DNA from: Brevibacterium sediminis
Lineage (GTDB): Bacteria; Actinomycetota; Actinomycetes; Actinomycetales; Brevibacteriaceae
Direction of reading: 5' to 3'
DNA length: 64,000 nt
Assembly (NCBI RefSeq): GCF_013623905.1
Contig: NZ_JABKDD010000006.1
Location: 124,001-188,000, forward strand
Part shown: positions 15,379 through 23,728 of the stretch, piece by piece
Layout of the letters: each line of letters opens with the position of its first letter
Numbering within the stretch: the stretch's first letter is position 1
Program-made: the position numbers and the translations under genes
The notes under the pieces: model-generated
Told to the model about the DNA's origin: nothing
What the model saw: only the letters and a program-made list of their open reading frames with translations
Database searches by the model: none

Positions 15379-16689
15379 GTGAGCGTTGTCAAAGCGTCAC
15401 ACGTCTACAAAGTTTTCGGAAAGCGCGAAAACGAAGTCGTCAAACGACTTGAAGAGGGCGCCGACCGAGATGATCTGACAAAACTCGGAACCGCCGCCGT
15501 CATCGATGCGAGCTTCGAAGTCGAGGCCGGCGAGATCTTCGTCGTCATGGGCCTGTCAGGCTCGGGCAAGTCGACCCTGATCCGCACTCTCAACGGACTC
15601 TGGGCACCCACCGCCGGATCCGTCGAGGTGCTGGGCACCGACATCGCGAAGATCGATCCGGCCGCACTGCGCAAGGTCCGCAGCGAACACATCTCGATGG
15701 TGTTCCAGCACTTCGCACTGCTCCCGCACCGCACCGTCCGCGACAACGCCGCCTATGCGCTCGAGATCCGCGGAGTCACGAAGGCGGAGCGGGACAAGGC
15801 CGCCGACCGCTGGCTCAAGGCCGTCGGCCTCGAAGGCTGGGGCGACAAGTTCCCCGAACAGCTCTCCGGCGGTATGCAGCAGCGCGTCGGCCTGGCCCGC
15901 GCGCTGGCGGCAGAGACCGACATCCTCCTCATGGACGAAGCCTTCTCCGCCCTCGACCCGCTGATCCGGCGCGAGATGCAGGAACAGCTCGTCGAACTGC
16001 AGCGGGAGCTGAAGAAGACCATCATCTTCATCACCCACGACCTCAATGAGGCGATGTTCCTCGGTGACCGGATCGCGGTGATGCGCAACGGACGCATCGT
16101 CCAGGTCGGCACCCCGGAGGACATCCTCACCGACCCGGCCAACGACTACGTGGCACAGTTCGTCCACGACGTCGACCGGGCCCGCGTGCTGACTGCCAAC
16201 AACGTCATGGAGAAGGCTCGGCAGACCGTGAGCAATCAGAACGGTCCCCGAGTTGCACTGCGCACCATGCGCGACAACGGCGCCTCAGGCGTGTACGTCA
16301 CGGACAGGGACAGGAAGTTCCTCGGCCTCGTCAGCGACCGCGACTGCATCGAACACATCCGGACAGGTGCCACGACTCTCGACGAGATCATCAAACCGGT
16401 CGCCCACCCCGCATCTCCGGACGACCTGCTCATCGATCTCTTCCTCCCGACCGCGGAGATGCCTCTGCCGGTGCCCGTCACCGACGCGGACGGCGAACTC
16501 GTCGGCGTCGTCCCCCGAGCCACGCTGCTCGCCGCGCTCGGCACGCAGAACGGCAACGACGAGGCCTCGACGGAAGCCGCTGTCGAAGACTGGCCCGAGC
16601 CGGTCGACACCGGAATCATCGACCAGGTACTCGCCGAAGGCGATGATGCAGTCGCACCGCAGGCCACCGGCGGAAGGAGTGAGAGCTGA
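15379..16689 (+). CDS. proV: Glycine betaine/proline ABC transporter ATP-binding protein
   Basis: The ATPase of an osmoprotectant importer, 436 residues. Walker A is GLSGSGKST, the signature is LSGGMQQR, Walker B is LLMDEAF and the H-loop is FITHDLNEA. Two CBS domains fill about residues 275-395, typical of ProV/OpuAA, where they sense ionic strength or nucleotides. The C-terminus is acidic. The GTG at 15379 follows AAGGAGG. The stop overlaps the proW start (TGATG), so ProV and ProW are coupled. ProX follows proW, giving a complete importer. Confidence 0.93.
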   Translation: MSVVKASHVYKVFGKRENEVVKRLEEGADRDDLTKLGTAAVIDASFEVEAGEIFVVMGLSGSGKSTLIRTLNGLWAPTAGSVEVLGTDIAKIDPAALRKVRSEHISMVFQHFALLPHRTVRDNAAYALEIRGVTKAERDKAADRWLKAVGLEGWGDKFPEQLSGGMQQRVGLARALAAETDILLMDEAFSALDPLIRREMQEQLVELQRELKKTIIFITHDLNEAMFLGDRIAVMRNGRIVQVGTPEDILTDPANDYVAQFVHDVDRARVLTANNVMEKARQTVSNQNGPRVALRTMRDNGASGVYVTDRDRKFLGLVSDRDCIEHIRTGATTLDEIIKPVAHPASPDDLLIDLFLPTAEMPLPVPVTDADGELVGVVPRATLLAALGTQNGNDEASTEAAVEDWPEPVDTGIIDQVLAEGDDAVAPQATGGRSES

Positions 16690-17588
16690 TGGAGAACATC
16701 CGAATTCCGATCGGAGCCTGGGTCGACACCGTCTTCGACTGGCTCAAAGACAACGTCGCATGGTTCTTCGACGCCGTCACCTGGCTGTTCAACTTCCTCA
16801 TCGAAGTCCTCACCGACGTACTCGTCGACCTCCACCCGCTCGTCATCATCATTCTGCTGGCGCTCATCGGCTGGATCTTCCGCTCGTGGCAGATGGCCGT
16901 GGGCACGCTCATCACCCTGTTCTTCATCATGACGATGGACCAATGGGTGGCCGCGATGCAGACCCTGGCGCTGATCATCATCGCCGCTGTCATCGCCATC
17001 ATCATCGCCGTCCCGGTCGGCATTCTGGCCGCGCGCAGCAACAGAGCCTCGGCGGTCATCAAACCGATCCTCGACTTCATGCAGACGATGCCGGCATTCG
17101 TCTACCTCATCCCGGCAGTCACCTTCTTCGGCATCGGCGTCGTTCCCGGCCTCGTGGCCACGGTGATCTTCGCTCTGCCCCCGGGTGTGCGGTTCACCGA
17201 GCTCGGCATCCGCGGGGTCGATTCGGAGACGGTCGAAGCCGGACAGTCCTTCGGTGCGACTCCCGGCCAGATCCTCCGCGGAGTCCAGCTGCCCTTGGCC
17301 ACCCCGACGATCATGGCCGGCATCAACCAGGTCATCATGCTCGCACTGGCGATGGCCGTCATCGCCGGCATGGTCGGCGCCGACGGACTCGGAAAGAACG
17401 TCGTCGAAGCGATCGCCACCCAGAACCTGCCGCTCGGTGTCGAAGCCGGACTCGGTGTCGTGATCATCGCGGTCTACCTCGATCGCGTCACCGCAGCCCT
17501 GGGCAATGCGAAGGACTACCCGCACTCGCTGGTTGCGGGGATGCGTCGTCGCAGCGCGAAGAACAAGGCGGCTGCGGCAGCCGCCTGA
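16689..17588 (+). CDS. proW: Glycine betaine ABC transporter permease
   Basis: Membrane subunit of the betaine importer, 299 residues. An amphipathic N-terminal part (IPIGAWVDTVFDWLKDNVAWFF) precedes membrane segments of the binding-protein-dependent transport domain. The coupling loop includes EAGQSFGATPGQILRGVQLPLATPTI, the EAA motif that contacts ProV. The start overlaps the proV stop by one base, and proX begins 53 bp downstream, so the three genes probably form one transcript. Confidence 0.93.
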   Translation: MENIRIPIGAWVDTVFDWLKDNVAWFFDAVTWLFNFLIEVLTDVLVDLHPLVIIILLALIGWIFRSWQMAVGTLITLFFIMTMDQWVAAMQTLALIIIAAVIAIIIAVPVGILAARSNRASAVIKPILDFMQTMPAFVYLIPAVTFFGIGVVPGLVATVIFALPPGVRFTELGIRGVDSETVEAGQSFGATPGQILRGVQLPLATPTIMAGINQVIMLALAMAVIAGMVGADGLGKNVVEAIATQNLPLGVEAGLGVVIIAVYLDRVTAALGNAKDYPHSLVAGMRRRSAKNKAAAAAA

Positions 17589-17641
17589 GTCGATGGACCA
17601 CACAGTCTGAATAGTCGATCACTAGAGAAAGGGAACACACA

Positions 17642-18547
17642 ATGAAGAGAAGATTCCTCACCCCGATAGTCGCTGCGGTCGCAGCCCTCGGCCTTGCCCT
17701 GACCGGTTGCTCACAGGAAGCATCGAAGGACGGTGGCGAAGGCGGCGACAAGGGCGACATCAAACTCGGCTACGTCACCGGCTGGACCGACGGCCAGAGC
17801 ATCTCGCTCCTGCTCGAAGATCAGTTGGAGAAGATGGGCTACAACGTCGAGACCCAGACCTTCAACGACGCGGCCGTCCTCTACGCCGGTGTCGCCAACG
17901 GCGATATCGACATGTATCCGTCCTCGTGGCCCGAGGTCACGCACAAGCAGTACATCGATGAGTACGGTGACGACCTCGAAGACCTCGGCGCCTACTACGA
18001 CAATGCCGTCCTCACGATCGCCGTCCCGAAGTACATGAAGGACATCAACTCGATCGAGGACCTCAAGGGCAAGGGCAAGGACTTCGGCGGCGAGATCATC
18101 GGAATCGAGCCCGGAGCCGGTCTGACGAAGGCCACCAAGGCGATGATTCCCGAATACGGTCTCGACGACGAATACGAGCTCGTCACCTCCTCGACCGCTG
18201 CCATGCTCACCGAGCTCGGCAATGCGACCGACGCGGAGAAGGACATCGTCGTCACCCTGTGGCGTCCGTTCTGGGCCAATAACGAGTACCCGGTCAAGGA
18301 CCTCGAGGACCCGAAGGGTGCGATGGGAGACCCCGAGAAACTCCACTTCACCGCGACCAAGGGCTTCGGCGAAGAGTTCTCCGACGCTGCTGACTACGTC
18401 GGGAAGATCAAGATGGATGACAAGCAGTACGGAGACCTCGAGGACCTGGTCGTCAACAAGTACAAGGATGATGGCAAAAAGGCCATCGCCGAGTGGCTGA
18501 AGGCCAACCCCGACGCCTACGAAGGTGAGCTGCCGGACGAGAAGTGA
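17642..18547 (+). CDS. proX: Glycine betaine-binding lipoprotein
   Basis: Membrane-tethered substrate receptor for ProVW. The 301-residue precursor has a signal peptide and lipobox (ALTGC, Cys at about residue 23), then an OpuAC-type domain. Tryptophan-bearing segments such as YPSSWPEV and LWRPFWAN are where this family builds its aromatic cage for the quaternary ammonium group. It is close to identical in plan to the protein encoded at 19584-20486. A hairpin terminator lies 90 bp downstream, so the second copy is separate. Confidence 0.92.
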   Translation: MKRRFLTPIVAAVAALGLALTGCSQEASKDGGEGGDKGDIKLGYVTGWTDGQSISLLLEDQLEKMGYNVETQTFNDAAVLYAGVANGDIDMYPSSWPEVTHKQYIDEYGDDLEDLGAYYDNAVLTIAVPKYMKDINSIEDLKGKGKDFGGEIIGIEPGAGLTKATKAMIPEYGLDDEYELVTSSTAAMLTELGNATDAEKDIVVTLWRPFWANNEYPVKDLEDPKGAMGDPEKLHFTATKGFGEEFSDAADYVGKIKMDDKQYGDLEDLVVNKYKDDGKKAIAEWLKANPDAYEGELPDEK

Positions 18548-18638
18548 TCCTGACGCCGCGGCAGCAGCCGCACTGAGGACGACATCGTCGGCTCAGCTGC
18601 GGGCTTCCCCATTGCCCGGCGTGCGGTCATGAAATGCT

Positions 18639-18672
18639 GTGCCCTTCCGACTCGGACGAGTCGGGAGGGCAC
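18639..18672 (+). terminator. Terminator of the proVWX operon
   Basis: GTGCCCTTCCGACTC (18639-18653) pairs with GAGTCGGGAGGGCAC (18658-18672), 14 of 15 plus a G-U, around loop GGAC. TGCTTTGTG follows. Confidence 0.8.
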
Positions 18673-18748
18673 TGCTTTGTGAGTAGACTCGGCTGAGAAT
18701 CGCCGTTGACACCGTTTTCGGTGTGCCGGCCCGGACGGAGGACATCCC

Positions 18749-19273
18749 ATGACGACCGATTCGGCAACCGTCGACACTTTCGTCGGCCCCCTCACTGTGA
18801 CCAGCGACGGCCGGTCCATCGTCCGACTCGAATGGCACATTTCCGCCGAGGCGACCGACGCCGCCGATCCGATCCCCACCGAGACGGCCGCCGCCTCGGA
18901 TCCGACCCTCGTCGAGGCGGTCGCCCAGTTGCGAGCGTACTTCGACGGCCGCCTCGGCGATTTCGACCTGCCCGTGGACTTCGGTCAGATCTCGGACGTC
19001 GCGAGGACCGTTTTGACGACCTTGGCCGAAGAGGTCCCGGCAGGGACCACGGTCACCTACGGACAGCTCGCCGAAGCCAGCGGAACCGGGATTCCGGCGC
19101 GTGCCGTCGGCGGAATCATGGGACTCAATCCGATCCCGATCATCGTCCCCTGCCATCGTGTTGTCGCCGGTGACGGACTCGGCGGGTATTCGGGCGGGCT
19201 GCCCGGGCACGAGCTCGAGACCAAGCGGCGTCTCCTCGAGTTCGAAGACGCCCTGCCGCAGCCCCTGTTCTGA
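18749..19273 (+). CDS. ogt: Methylated-DNA--protein-cysteine methyltransferase
   Basis: Repairs O6-alkylguanine by transfer of the alkyl group to its own cysteine. The 174 residues hold a short N-terminal domain and the C-terminal helix-turn-helix domain with TTVTYGQLAE, the arginine-finger region ARAVGGIMGLNPIPI, and the acceptor motif IVPCHRVV. ATG at 18749 with GGAGGAC upstream. It lies between the two proX genes, in the same direction, with terminators or operators on each side, so the gene was probably left between duplicated copies or inserted there. Confidence 0.92.
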   Translation: MTTDSATVDTFVGPLTVTSDGRSIVRLEWHISAEATDAADPIPTETAAASDPTLVEAVAQLRAYFDGRLGDFDLPVDFGQISDVARTVLTTLAEEVPAGTTVTYGQLAEASGTGIPARAVGGIMGLNPIPIIVPCHRVVAGDGLGGYSGGLPGHELETKRRLLEFEDALPQPLF

Positions 19274-19450
19274 CGCTGCCGAAGCGTTCTTGGCCCGCGT
19301 CTGGCTCGCTTCGGTCCCGCACCGGGCTCGTTTTGGTCCCGTTCCGTGCCGGTAGTCTGCCGCATTCAGCTGTCCGCCGGGCGGAGCTCTCCGGACACCG
19401 GTCGGGGGCCACGGCAGATCTGGAGGACGCCACTGGAAGTTACGCGAATA

Positions 19451-19489
19451 ATGTGATTACATTGCCGTACCAACTTTTGTGATCACAAA
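19451..19489. promoter_or_regulatory. Pair of related palindromic operators before the second proX
   Basis: TGTGATTACA (19452-19461, within ATGTGATTACAT) and TGTGATCACA (19478-19487, within the perfect 14-bp palindrome TTTGTGATCACAAA) differ at one base and start 26 bp apart. They lie about 95 bp before proX2 in A+T-rich DNA. Symmetry fits a GntR, TetR or CRP-type dimer. No matching site was seen before proVWX. Confidence 0.5.
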
Positions 19490-19583
19490 TGATCCTGCAT
19501 TCACATGTTCCTGCTCGGACGATCGGAATTGCCAGAGTCGGCGGTTTCACCGCGCTCGAGCAGCCACCGCGAAGAGGAAACTG

Positions 19584-20486
19584 ATGAAGTCACGCACAAT
19601 CACCACCGTCGTCGCCGCCTGCGCGGCCCTGGGTCTCGCCCTGACCGGGTGCTCCCAGGAAGCCAGCAAGGACTCCGGCTCCGACGGCGACAAGGGCACA
19701 ATCAAGATCGGCTACATCTCTTCGTGGTCCGACAGCCGCAGCACCGCGTTCCTGCTCGAGGACCAGCTCGAGAAGCTGGGATACGAGCCCGAGCTGAAGA
19801 CGATCTCCGAGGCCGCGATCCTCTATGCGGGAGTGGCGAACGGCGACATCGACATCTACCCCTCCGCCTGGCCGGAGAAGACCCACAAGCAGTACATGGA
19901 TGAGTACGGCGACAAGATCGAGGACATCAGCACCTATTACGACAAGGCGCAGAACACGATCGTCGTGCCCGACTATGTCGACATCGATTCGATGGATGAA
20001 CTCAAAGACAATGCCGACGAGTTCGACGGCAAGATCGTCGGCATCGAGCCCGGGGCCGGTCTCACCAAGGTGACGAAGGATTCGATGATGCCTGCCTACG
20101 ACCTCGAGAAGGACTTCGAACTCGTCACCTCCTCGACCCCGGCCATGCTCACCGAGCTGGGCAATGCCATCGAGGCGCAGGACGACATCGTCGTCACCCT
20201 GTGGCGTCCGTTCTGGGCGAACAACGCCTACGACGTCAAGGAGCTCAAGGATCCGAAGAACGCCATGGGCGATCCGGAGAAGATGCACTTCCTCGGCACC
20301 GAGGGCTTCAGCGACGAGTTCCCTGAGGCGTCGGAGCTCATCAAGGGGATCAAGCTCGACGACAAGACGTACGGAGAGCTCGAGGACCTCATCGTCAACG
20401 AATACAAAGAGGGCCAGGAAGGTGACGCCGTCGACCAGTGGGTCAAGGACAATCCGAAGGCCTTCGACTCCGAGATCACCGACTGA
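19584..20486 (+). CDS. Second glycine betaine-type binding lipoprotein (ProX paralogue)
   Basis: A 300-residue lipoprotein (ALTGC lipobox near residue 22) closely paralogous to the protein encoded at 17642-18547: the same signal peptide plan, LLEDQLEKLGY, AILYAGVANGDIDIYPSAWPEKTHKQY, IGIEPGAGLTK-like and LWRPFWANN segments. It has no ATPase or permease of its own, so it may share ProVW. Differences in the region after the signal and in YISSWSD versus YVTGWTD could mean a different betaine or carnitine-like ligand. The ATG at 19584 follows GAAGAGGAAA; an in-frame start at 19479 lacks a site. It has its own operator pair and terminator. Confidence 0.9.
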   Translation: MKSRTITTVVAACAALGLALTGCSQEASKDSGSDGDKGTIKIGYISSWSDSRSTAFLLEDQLEKLGYEPELKTISEAAILYAGVANGDIDIYPSAWPEKTHKQYMDEYGDKIEDISTYYDKAQNTIVVPDYVDIDSMDELKDNADEFDGKIVGIEPGAGLTKVTKDSMMPAYDLEKDFELVTSSTPAMLTELGNAIEAQDDIVVTLWRPFWANNAYDVKELKDPKNAMGDPEKMHFLGTEGFSDEFPEASELIKGIKLDDKTYGELEDLIVNEYKEGQEGDAVDQWVKDNPKAFDSEITD

Positions 20487-20507
20487 GCCGCTGCGCGAAC
20501 ATACGGT

Positions 20508-20545
20508 GCGGCCGCCGCCCCCGCTTCTGCGGTTCCGGCGGCCGC
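20508..20545 (+). terminator. Terminator of the second proX gene
   Basis: GCGGCCGCCG (20508-20517) and CGGCGGCCGC (20536-20545) form a perfect 10-bp stem, followed by GCCGCTTTCTC. It lies between convergent proX2 and the Dyp peroxidase gene. Confidence 0.7.
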
Positions 20546-20554
20546 GCCGCTTTC

Positions 20555-21865
20555 TCAGCCGTCGAACAATTCCTGCCCGACGTACCCGTCCTCGGTCGCT
20601 CCGGGCGGGATCGCCCACACGGTCGACCCGATTGGGGTCGTCCATTCGTTGAGCAGGTCCACCTCGGCGAGGCGGCGCTGGATCGGCAGGAACTGCCGTT
20701 CGATATCGGCCTGGAACGACGCGAACAGCAGCCCCGAATCCCCACCCGCACCGGTCTCGTAGTTGAACGTGCGCCGGTGGATCTGCACCTCCGGACCCAG
20801 TCCGTCGCGGGCCCGGGCGATATGTGCGACCTGCGAGATCTTCGTCAGTCCGCGCTGATCGACAGCGGTGAAGTCCGGATCGTCGAACTCGTCCTCACCC
20901 GACAGCGGTGCCCCGGTGCCCATGGTCCGCCCGACCGCGAACTCCCGTGCCGGTCGGTCGGCCTGATCCCAGGTGTCGAGGTTCATCGCGATATCGCGCA
21001 GAACCAGCGTCGTTCCCCCGCGCATCCACACCGGCAGATGCGCACCGAGGTCGGCCGGCGGCTCCCCGCGGGCGGAGAACACCGGGTTCGCGGCCTCGGT
21101 GGCCTGCCCCCAGATGATCCGCGCGAAGTCCTCGGATCCGGGTCCCGGATTCGCCGTGCCGTCGAGCTGACCGAAGAGGTTCCGCTGAGTCTTCCCCTCC
21201 CCCGCGCTGCCGTAGGCACGTCGGAATCCGTCCCGCTGCCAGGCCACCTCGGCGAACGATCGCGAATCCTTGAACAGCATGCGCCTGGCATGTGCCAAGG
21301 TCAGCGGGTCGTCGCCGCAGATCTGCAGGAGCAGGTCGCCCTTGCAGCGGTCCCGATCGAGGCGATCGATCGAGAAGGCCTCCAAGGGCTTCAGCCAATC
21401 CGGGACGTGCTCCTTTCCGGCCAGCGACACCAGCTCGGATCCGAACCCGAAGGTCACCGTCAGTCGGGCAGGGTCGACGGCGAGCTCGGATTCGGAGTCG
21501 GCCAACGGGGCCTGCCCCTGCGTCAGCGCGGCTGCATCCGCGGTGAGCAGCCGCAGCCAGCGCACCGCCTCGGCGGCCTTGATCCCGGGCCCCAGCGTGA
21601 ACGCGATGAAGTGCGCGAAGGCCTGCGGCGGGGTCTCGACCCCGGATTGATGAGTGCCGTAGAACGGCTCGGTCTGCGGCCCGTTCGCCCCGTCCAGATC
21701 TCGCCGAGGCGGCCCACCGTCGCCGCCGCTCCCGCCCGGAGACCCGGCGCCGCGGCCGAGTGCGAACCCGGCCGTGGCACCGACGACACCTGCGCCGCCG
21801 GCCGCGGCCGCCGAGGTCAGGAGACCTCGGCGGCTGAAGCCGGTGCAACCAGGCTCAGTGGTCAC
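20555..21865 (-). CDS. efeB: Tat-exported Dyp-type heme peroxidase (EfeB/DtpA-like)
   Basis: A secreted heme peroxidase, 436 residues. The N-terminus (GTG at 21865) gives a twin-arginine signal, FSRRGLLTSAAAAGG, ending near residue 45. The Dyp domain includes LFGQLDGTANP (the GxxDG-type heme motif), and distal and proximal regions with RRAYGSAG and MRGGTTLVLRDIAMNLDTWD. The start overlaps the upstream copper chaperone gene by 11 nt; a longer frame to 22048 would be antisense to nothing but has a low-complexity N-terminus and no Tat signal at its start. EfeU and EfeO are not adjacent; the copper chaperone context instead recalls the Streptomyces DtpA-Sco-ECuC set. Confidence 0.87.
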   Translation of the reverse strand: MTTEPGCTGFSRRGLLTSAAAAGGAGVVGATAGFALGRGAGSPGGSGGDGGPPRRDLDGANGPQTEPFYGTHQSGVETPPQAFAHFIAFTLGPGIKAAEAVRWLRLLTADAAALTQGQAPLADSESELAVDPARLTVTFGFGSELVSLAGKEHVPDWLKPLEAFSIDRLDRDRCKGDLLLQICGDDPLTLAHARRMLFKDSRSFAEVAWQRDGFRRAYGSAGEGKTQRNLFGQLDGTANPGPGSEDFARIIWGQATEAANPVFSARGEPPADLGAHLPVWMRGGTTLVLRDIAMNLDTWDQADRPAREFAVGRTMGTGAPLSGEDEFDDPDFTAVDQRGLTKISQVAHIARARDGLGPEVQIHRRTFNYETGAGGDSGLLFASFQADIERQFLPIQRRLAEVDLLNEWTTPIGSTVWAIPPGATEDGYVGQELFDG

Positions 21866-22523
21866 CGTGGTCTCCCTGGTCGGAGTTCTCGTGCTCTTCG
21901 CTGTCGGCGCCGGTGTGTTTGCCGTCGTCGCCGTGCTTACCATGGTCGCCGTGGTCATCGCTGGAGCCTTCGGCCTCACCGGGAGCGTAGTCTTCCTGGG
22001 CTCCGGAGTACTCCTTGGCCACGGCCGTGACCTCGACGGTCTCGTCATCGGCGGTGACGAGATCGAGCTTGATCTGCTCGCCCGGCTTGATCGCCTTCTT
22101 CAGTCCCATGATCATGATGTGATCGCCTCCGGGCTCGAAGCGGAGGCTCTCCCCGGCCGGGATGGTGAAGCCGCCCTTCTTCTCCTGCATGGACATTCCG
22201 CCCGAGCCGTCGCCTACGGTTTCGTGGAGTTCGACCATCTCCGCGTCCGCGTATTTCGCCTCGACGAGGTTGATGTCGGCGTCGGTGTTGTTCTTCAGCT
22301 CCCCGAAGACCGCGGTCATTCCGTCGTCGGCGGCCTTGACCCATGCGCCGTCGAAGCTGAGCGCTTCGGCGTCGACCGCGCTTTCCGATGATTCCGCCGA
22401 GGTGGAGCTGCCGCCGTCGGTCTGTGTCGAACCGGTGGCCTTGCTGTCGTCTTGGCCGCAGCCTGCCAGGCCGATGGCGACGGCGATGGGCAGGGCAAGG
22501 GCCAGGGTGATGTTCTTTCGCAT
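21855..22523 (-). CDS. PCu(A)C-type copper chaperone lipoprotein
   Basis: An extracytoplasmic Cu(I) chaperone, 222 residues. Signal peptide and lipobox IGLAGCG (Cys near residue 22) are followed by a Ser/Thr linker, then the PCu(A)C domain (about residues 55-165) with ELHETVGDGSGGMSM and DHIMIMG, the H-M-H-M copper ligands. The last 55 residues are His/Asp/Glu-rich (DDHGDHGKHGDDGKH), probably an additional metal-binding tail. The stop overlaps the Dyp peroxidase start by 11 nt, so the two are coupled and probably exported together, one by Sec and one by Tat. Confidence 0.9.
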   Translation of the reverse strand: MRKNITLALALPIAVAIGLAGCGQDDSKATGSTQTDGGSSTSAESSESAVDAEALSFDGAWVKAADDGMTAVFGELKNNTDADINLVEAKYADAEMVELHETVGDGSGGMSMQEKKGGFTIPAGESLRFEPGGDHIMIMGLKKAIKPGEQIKLDLVTADDETVEVTAVAKEYSGAQEDYAPGEAEGSSDDHGDHGKHGDDGKHTGADSEEHENSDQGDHGDH

Positions 22524-22543
22524 GATGTCTGCACTTTCGTCAT

Positions 22544-22965
22544 TCAGGTGCTGTCGAGCACATGTCGGCGCGCGCCGCGGTCACCTGTTGGCACAGGCAG
22601 TCCCGCGTGTCCCCCACCGTCAGACGACAAGGATCTTCGGTCGCAGTGTCTCTGCTGCCCGAAGCTGCGGGCACTCAGCCGCATCGCGTTCGTATGCCTG
22701 TGTGCAGGGAACGCGGCTGACCGGCAGTGCTTTCGTGAGCCTTTGCGCAGGTCACGGTTGCCTGCGCGCAGCTCGTGCGAGTGCAAGTGCGCGGGGCACG
22801 TGCTGGCCAGGGTGCGGGGCACGTGTCCTCTGCGCGCAGCGGTGTGCGCGAACGTGTTCGACTGTCACCGAGGGGCGGCCCGCCGCTGTCCAGGCGGTCG
22901 CCCGAGGATGGATGGTCACCCGAGAAATCGGGTGCGGGTCGGCGGTGCAACCGCCGATTGGGATG
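22544..22965. other. 420-bp gap with no convincing gene
   Basis: Very G+C-rich DNA between the PCu(A)C gene and the next minus-strand gene. Reading frames here have no recognisable family and poor ribosome sites. GCGGGGCACGTG occurs twice (22791-22802 and 22814-22825, 23-bp period). It should hold the promoter of the PCu(A)C-Dyp pair; no clear element was identified. Confidence 0.45.
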
Positions 22966-23661
22966 TCAGCCGAACGCGGGCGGGCCGCGGCGGTAGTTCG
23001 GGCCGACCACCGCCGATGTGACCGGCTGCGGCACCCGGAACGAAGCGCAGAGCTTGCGGAACGGTTCGTCGGCCAGGACTCCGGCCGCCTCGGCGAGGGC
23101 TCGCAGTGCGCCGATCACCGGGCCCAGGGCCAGCTGCAGAATGCTGAGGACGATGTCCTCACCGCGTTTGAGGATCACGGCGGTGACGAGGACGGCGACG
23201 ACGTGGGCGATGATCATCCCCGCCGAGGTTGCCCCGTGGCTCGCATGTCCGAGCGCGGTTGCGGCAGGACCGAGATCAAGGGAGCCGGAGGCTGGGACGA
23301 TGTGTCCGGCGTGGGCGTGGAGGACCGCCTCGGCGGAAGTGGATCCGGCACCTGCAGCTCCGGCCTGCCCGCTTCCGGATTGAGCGGTTCCCGCGTGGGC
23401 CCCCGCATGAGCGAAGGTGTGTGCAGACCAGCTCATCGTCAGGTGCATGAGCACCTGTCCGAGGCCGAGCAGGCCCGCCAGAGTCAGGTAGCCCAGGCGC
23501 CTGCCGGCGACGATCATCGCCGCCCAGAGGACGAGAACGAAGACGACCACAGTGCCCGGAATCGAGACGCCGCCACCGGCACCGAGGTGCATGAGCAGGG
23601 CGAGGAGAGTCGTGAAGAGGGCAGCGAAGAGCGCACGTACGGATTTCGTCCATCCGGTCAT
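22966..23661 (-). CDS. His-rich multi-pass membrane protein, unknown
   Basis: A 231-residue protein with four or five hydrophobic segments (about residues 5-30, 35-55, 58-78, 150-170). Between segments 3 and 4 lies a His/Ala/Gly-rich loop (FAHAGAHAG, LHAHAGHIV, LGHASHG) that could bind metal. I do not recognise the family with confidence. Similar His-rich membrane proteins sit beside copper chaperones in actinobacteria, so a copper role is plausible (inference). The start at 23661 has GGAGGG upstream. It is in the same direction as the PCu(A)C-Dyp pair but separated from it by about 440 bp. Confidence 0.6.
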   Translation of the reverse strand: MTGWTKSVRALFAALFTTLLALLMHLGAGGGVSIPGTVVVFVLVLWAAMIVAGRRLGYLTLAGLLGLGQVLMHLTMSWSAHTFAHAGAHAGTAQSGSGQAGAAGAGSTSAEAVLHAHAGHIVPASGSLDLGPAATALGHASHGATSAGMIIAHVVAVLVTAVILKRGEDIVLSILQLALGPVIGALRALAEAAGVLADEPFRKLCASFRVPQPVTSAVVGPNYRRGPPAFG

Positions 23662-23728
23662 GGGCCCTCCTCTCAGCTCGCTCCCACATTCTACTCAATG
23701 TAGAACAATTTCGGGAAGGCGACTGAGC

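Noticed and set aside
15240..15452. 70-residue frame before proV, considered as a leader peptide
   Set aside because: No ribosome site, overlaps the proV start in another frame and shows no attenuator hairpins.
20438..22030. 530-residue plus-strand reading frame
   Set aside because: Antisense to the Dyp peroxidase gene, Arg/Gly/Pro-rich and without family resemblance; a GC-rich shadow frame.
22162..23703. 513-residue plus-strand reading frame
   Set aside because: Antisense to the copper chaperone and His-rich membrane protein genes, with no credible start or domain.
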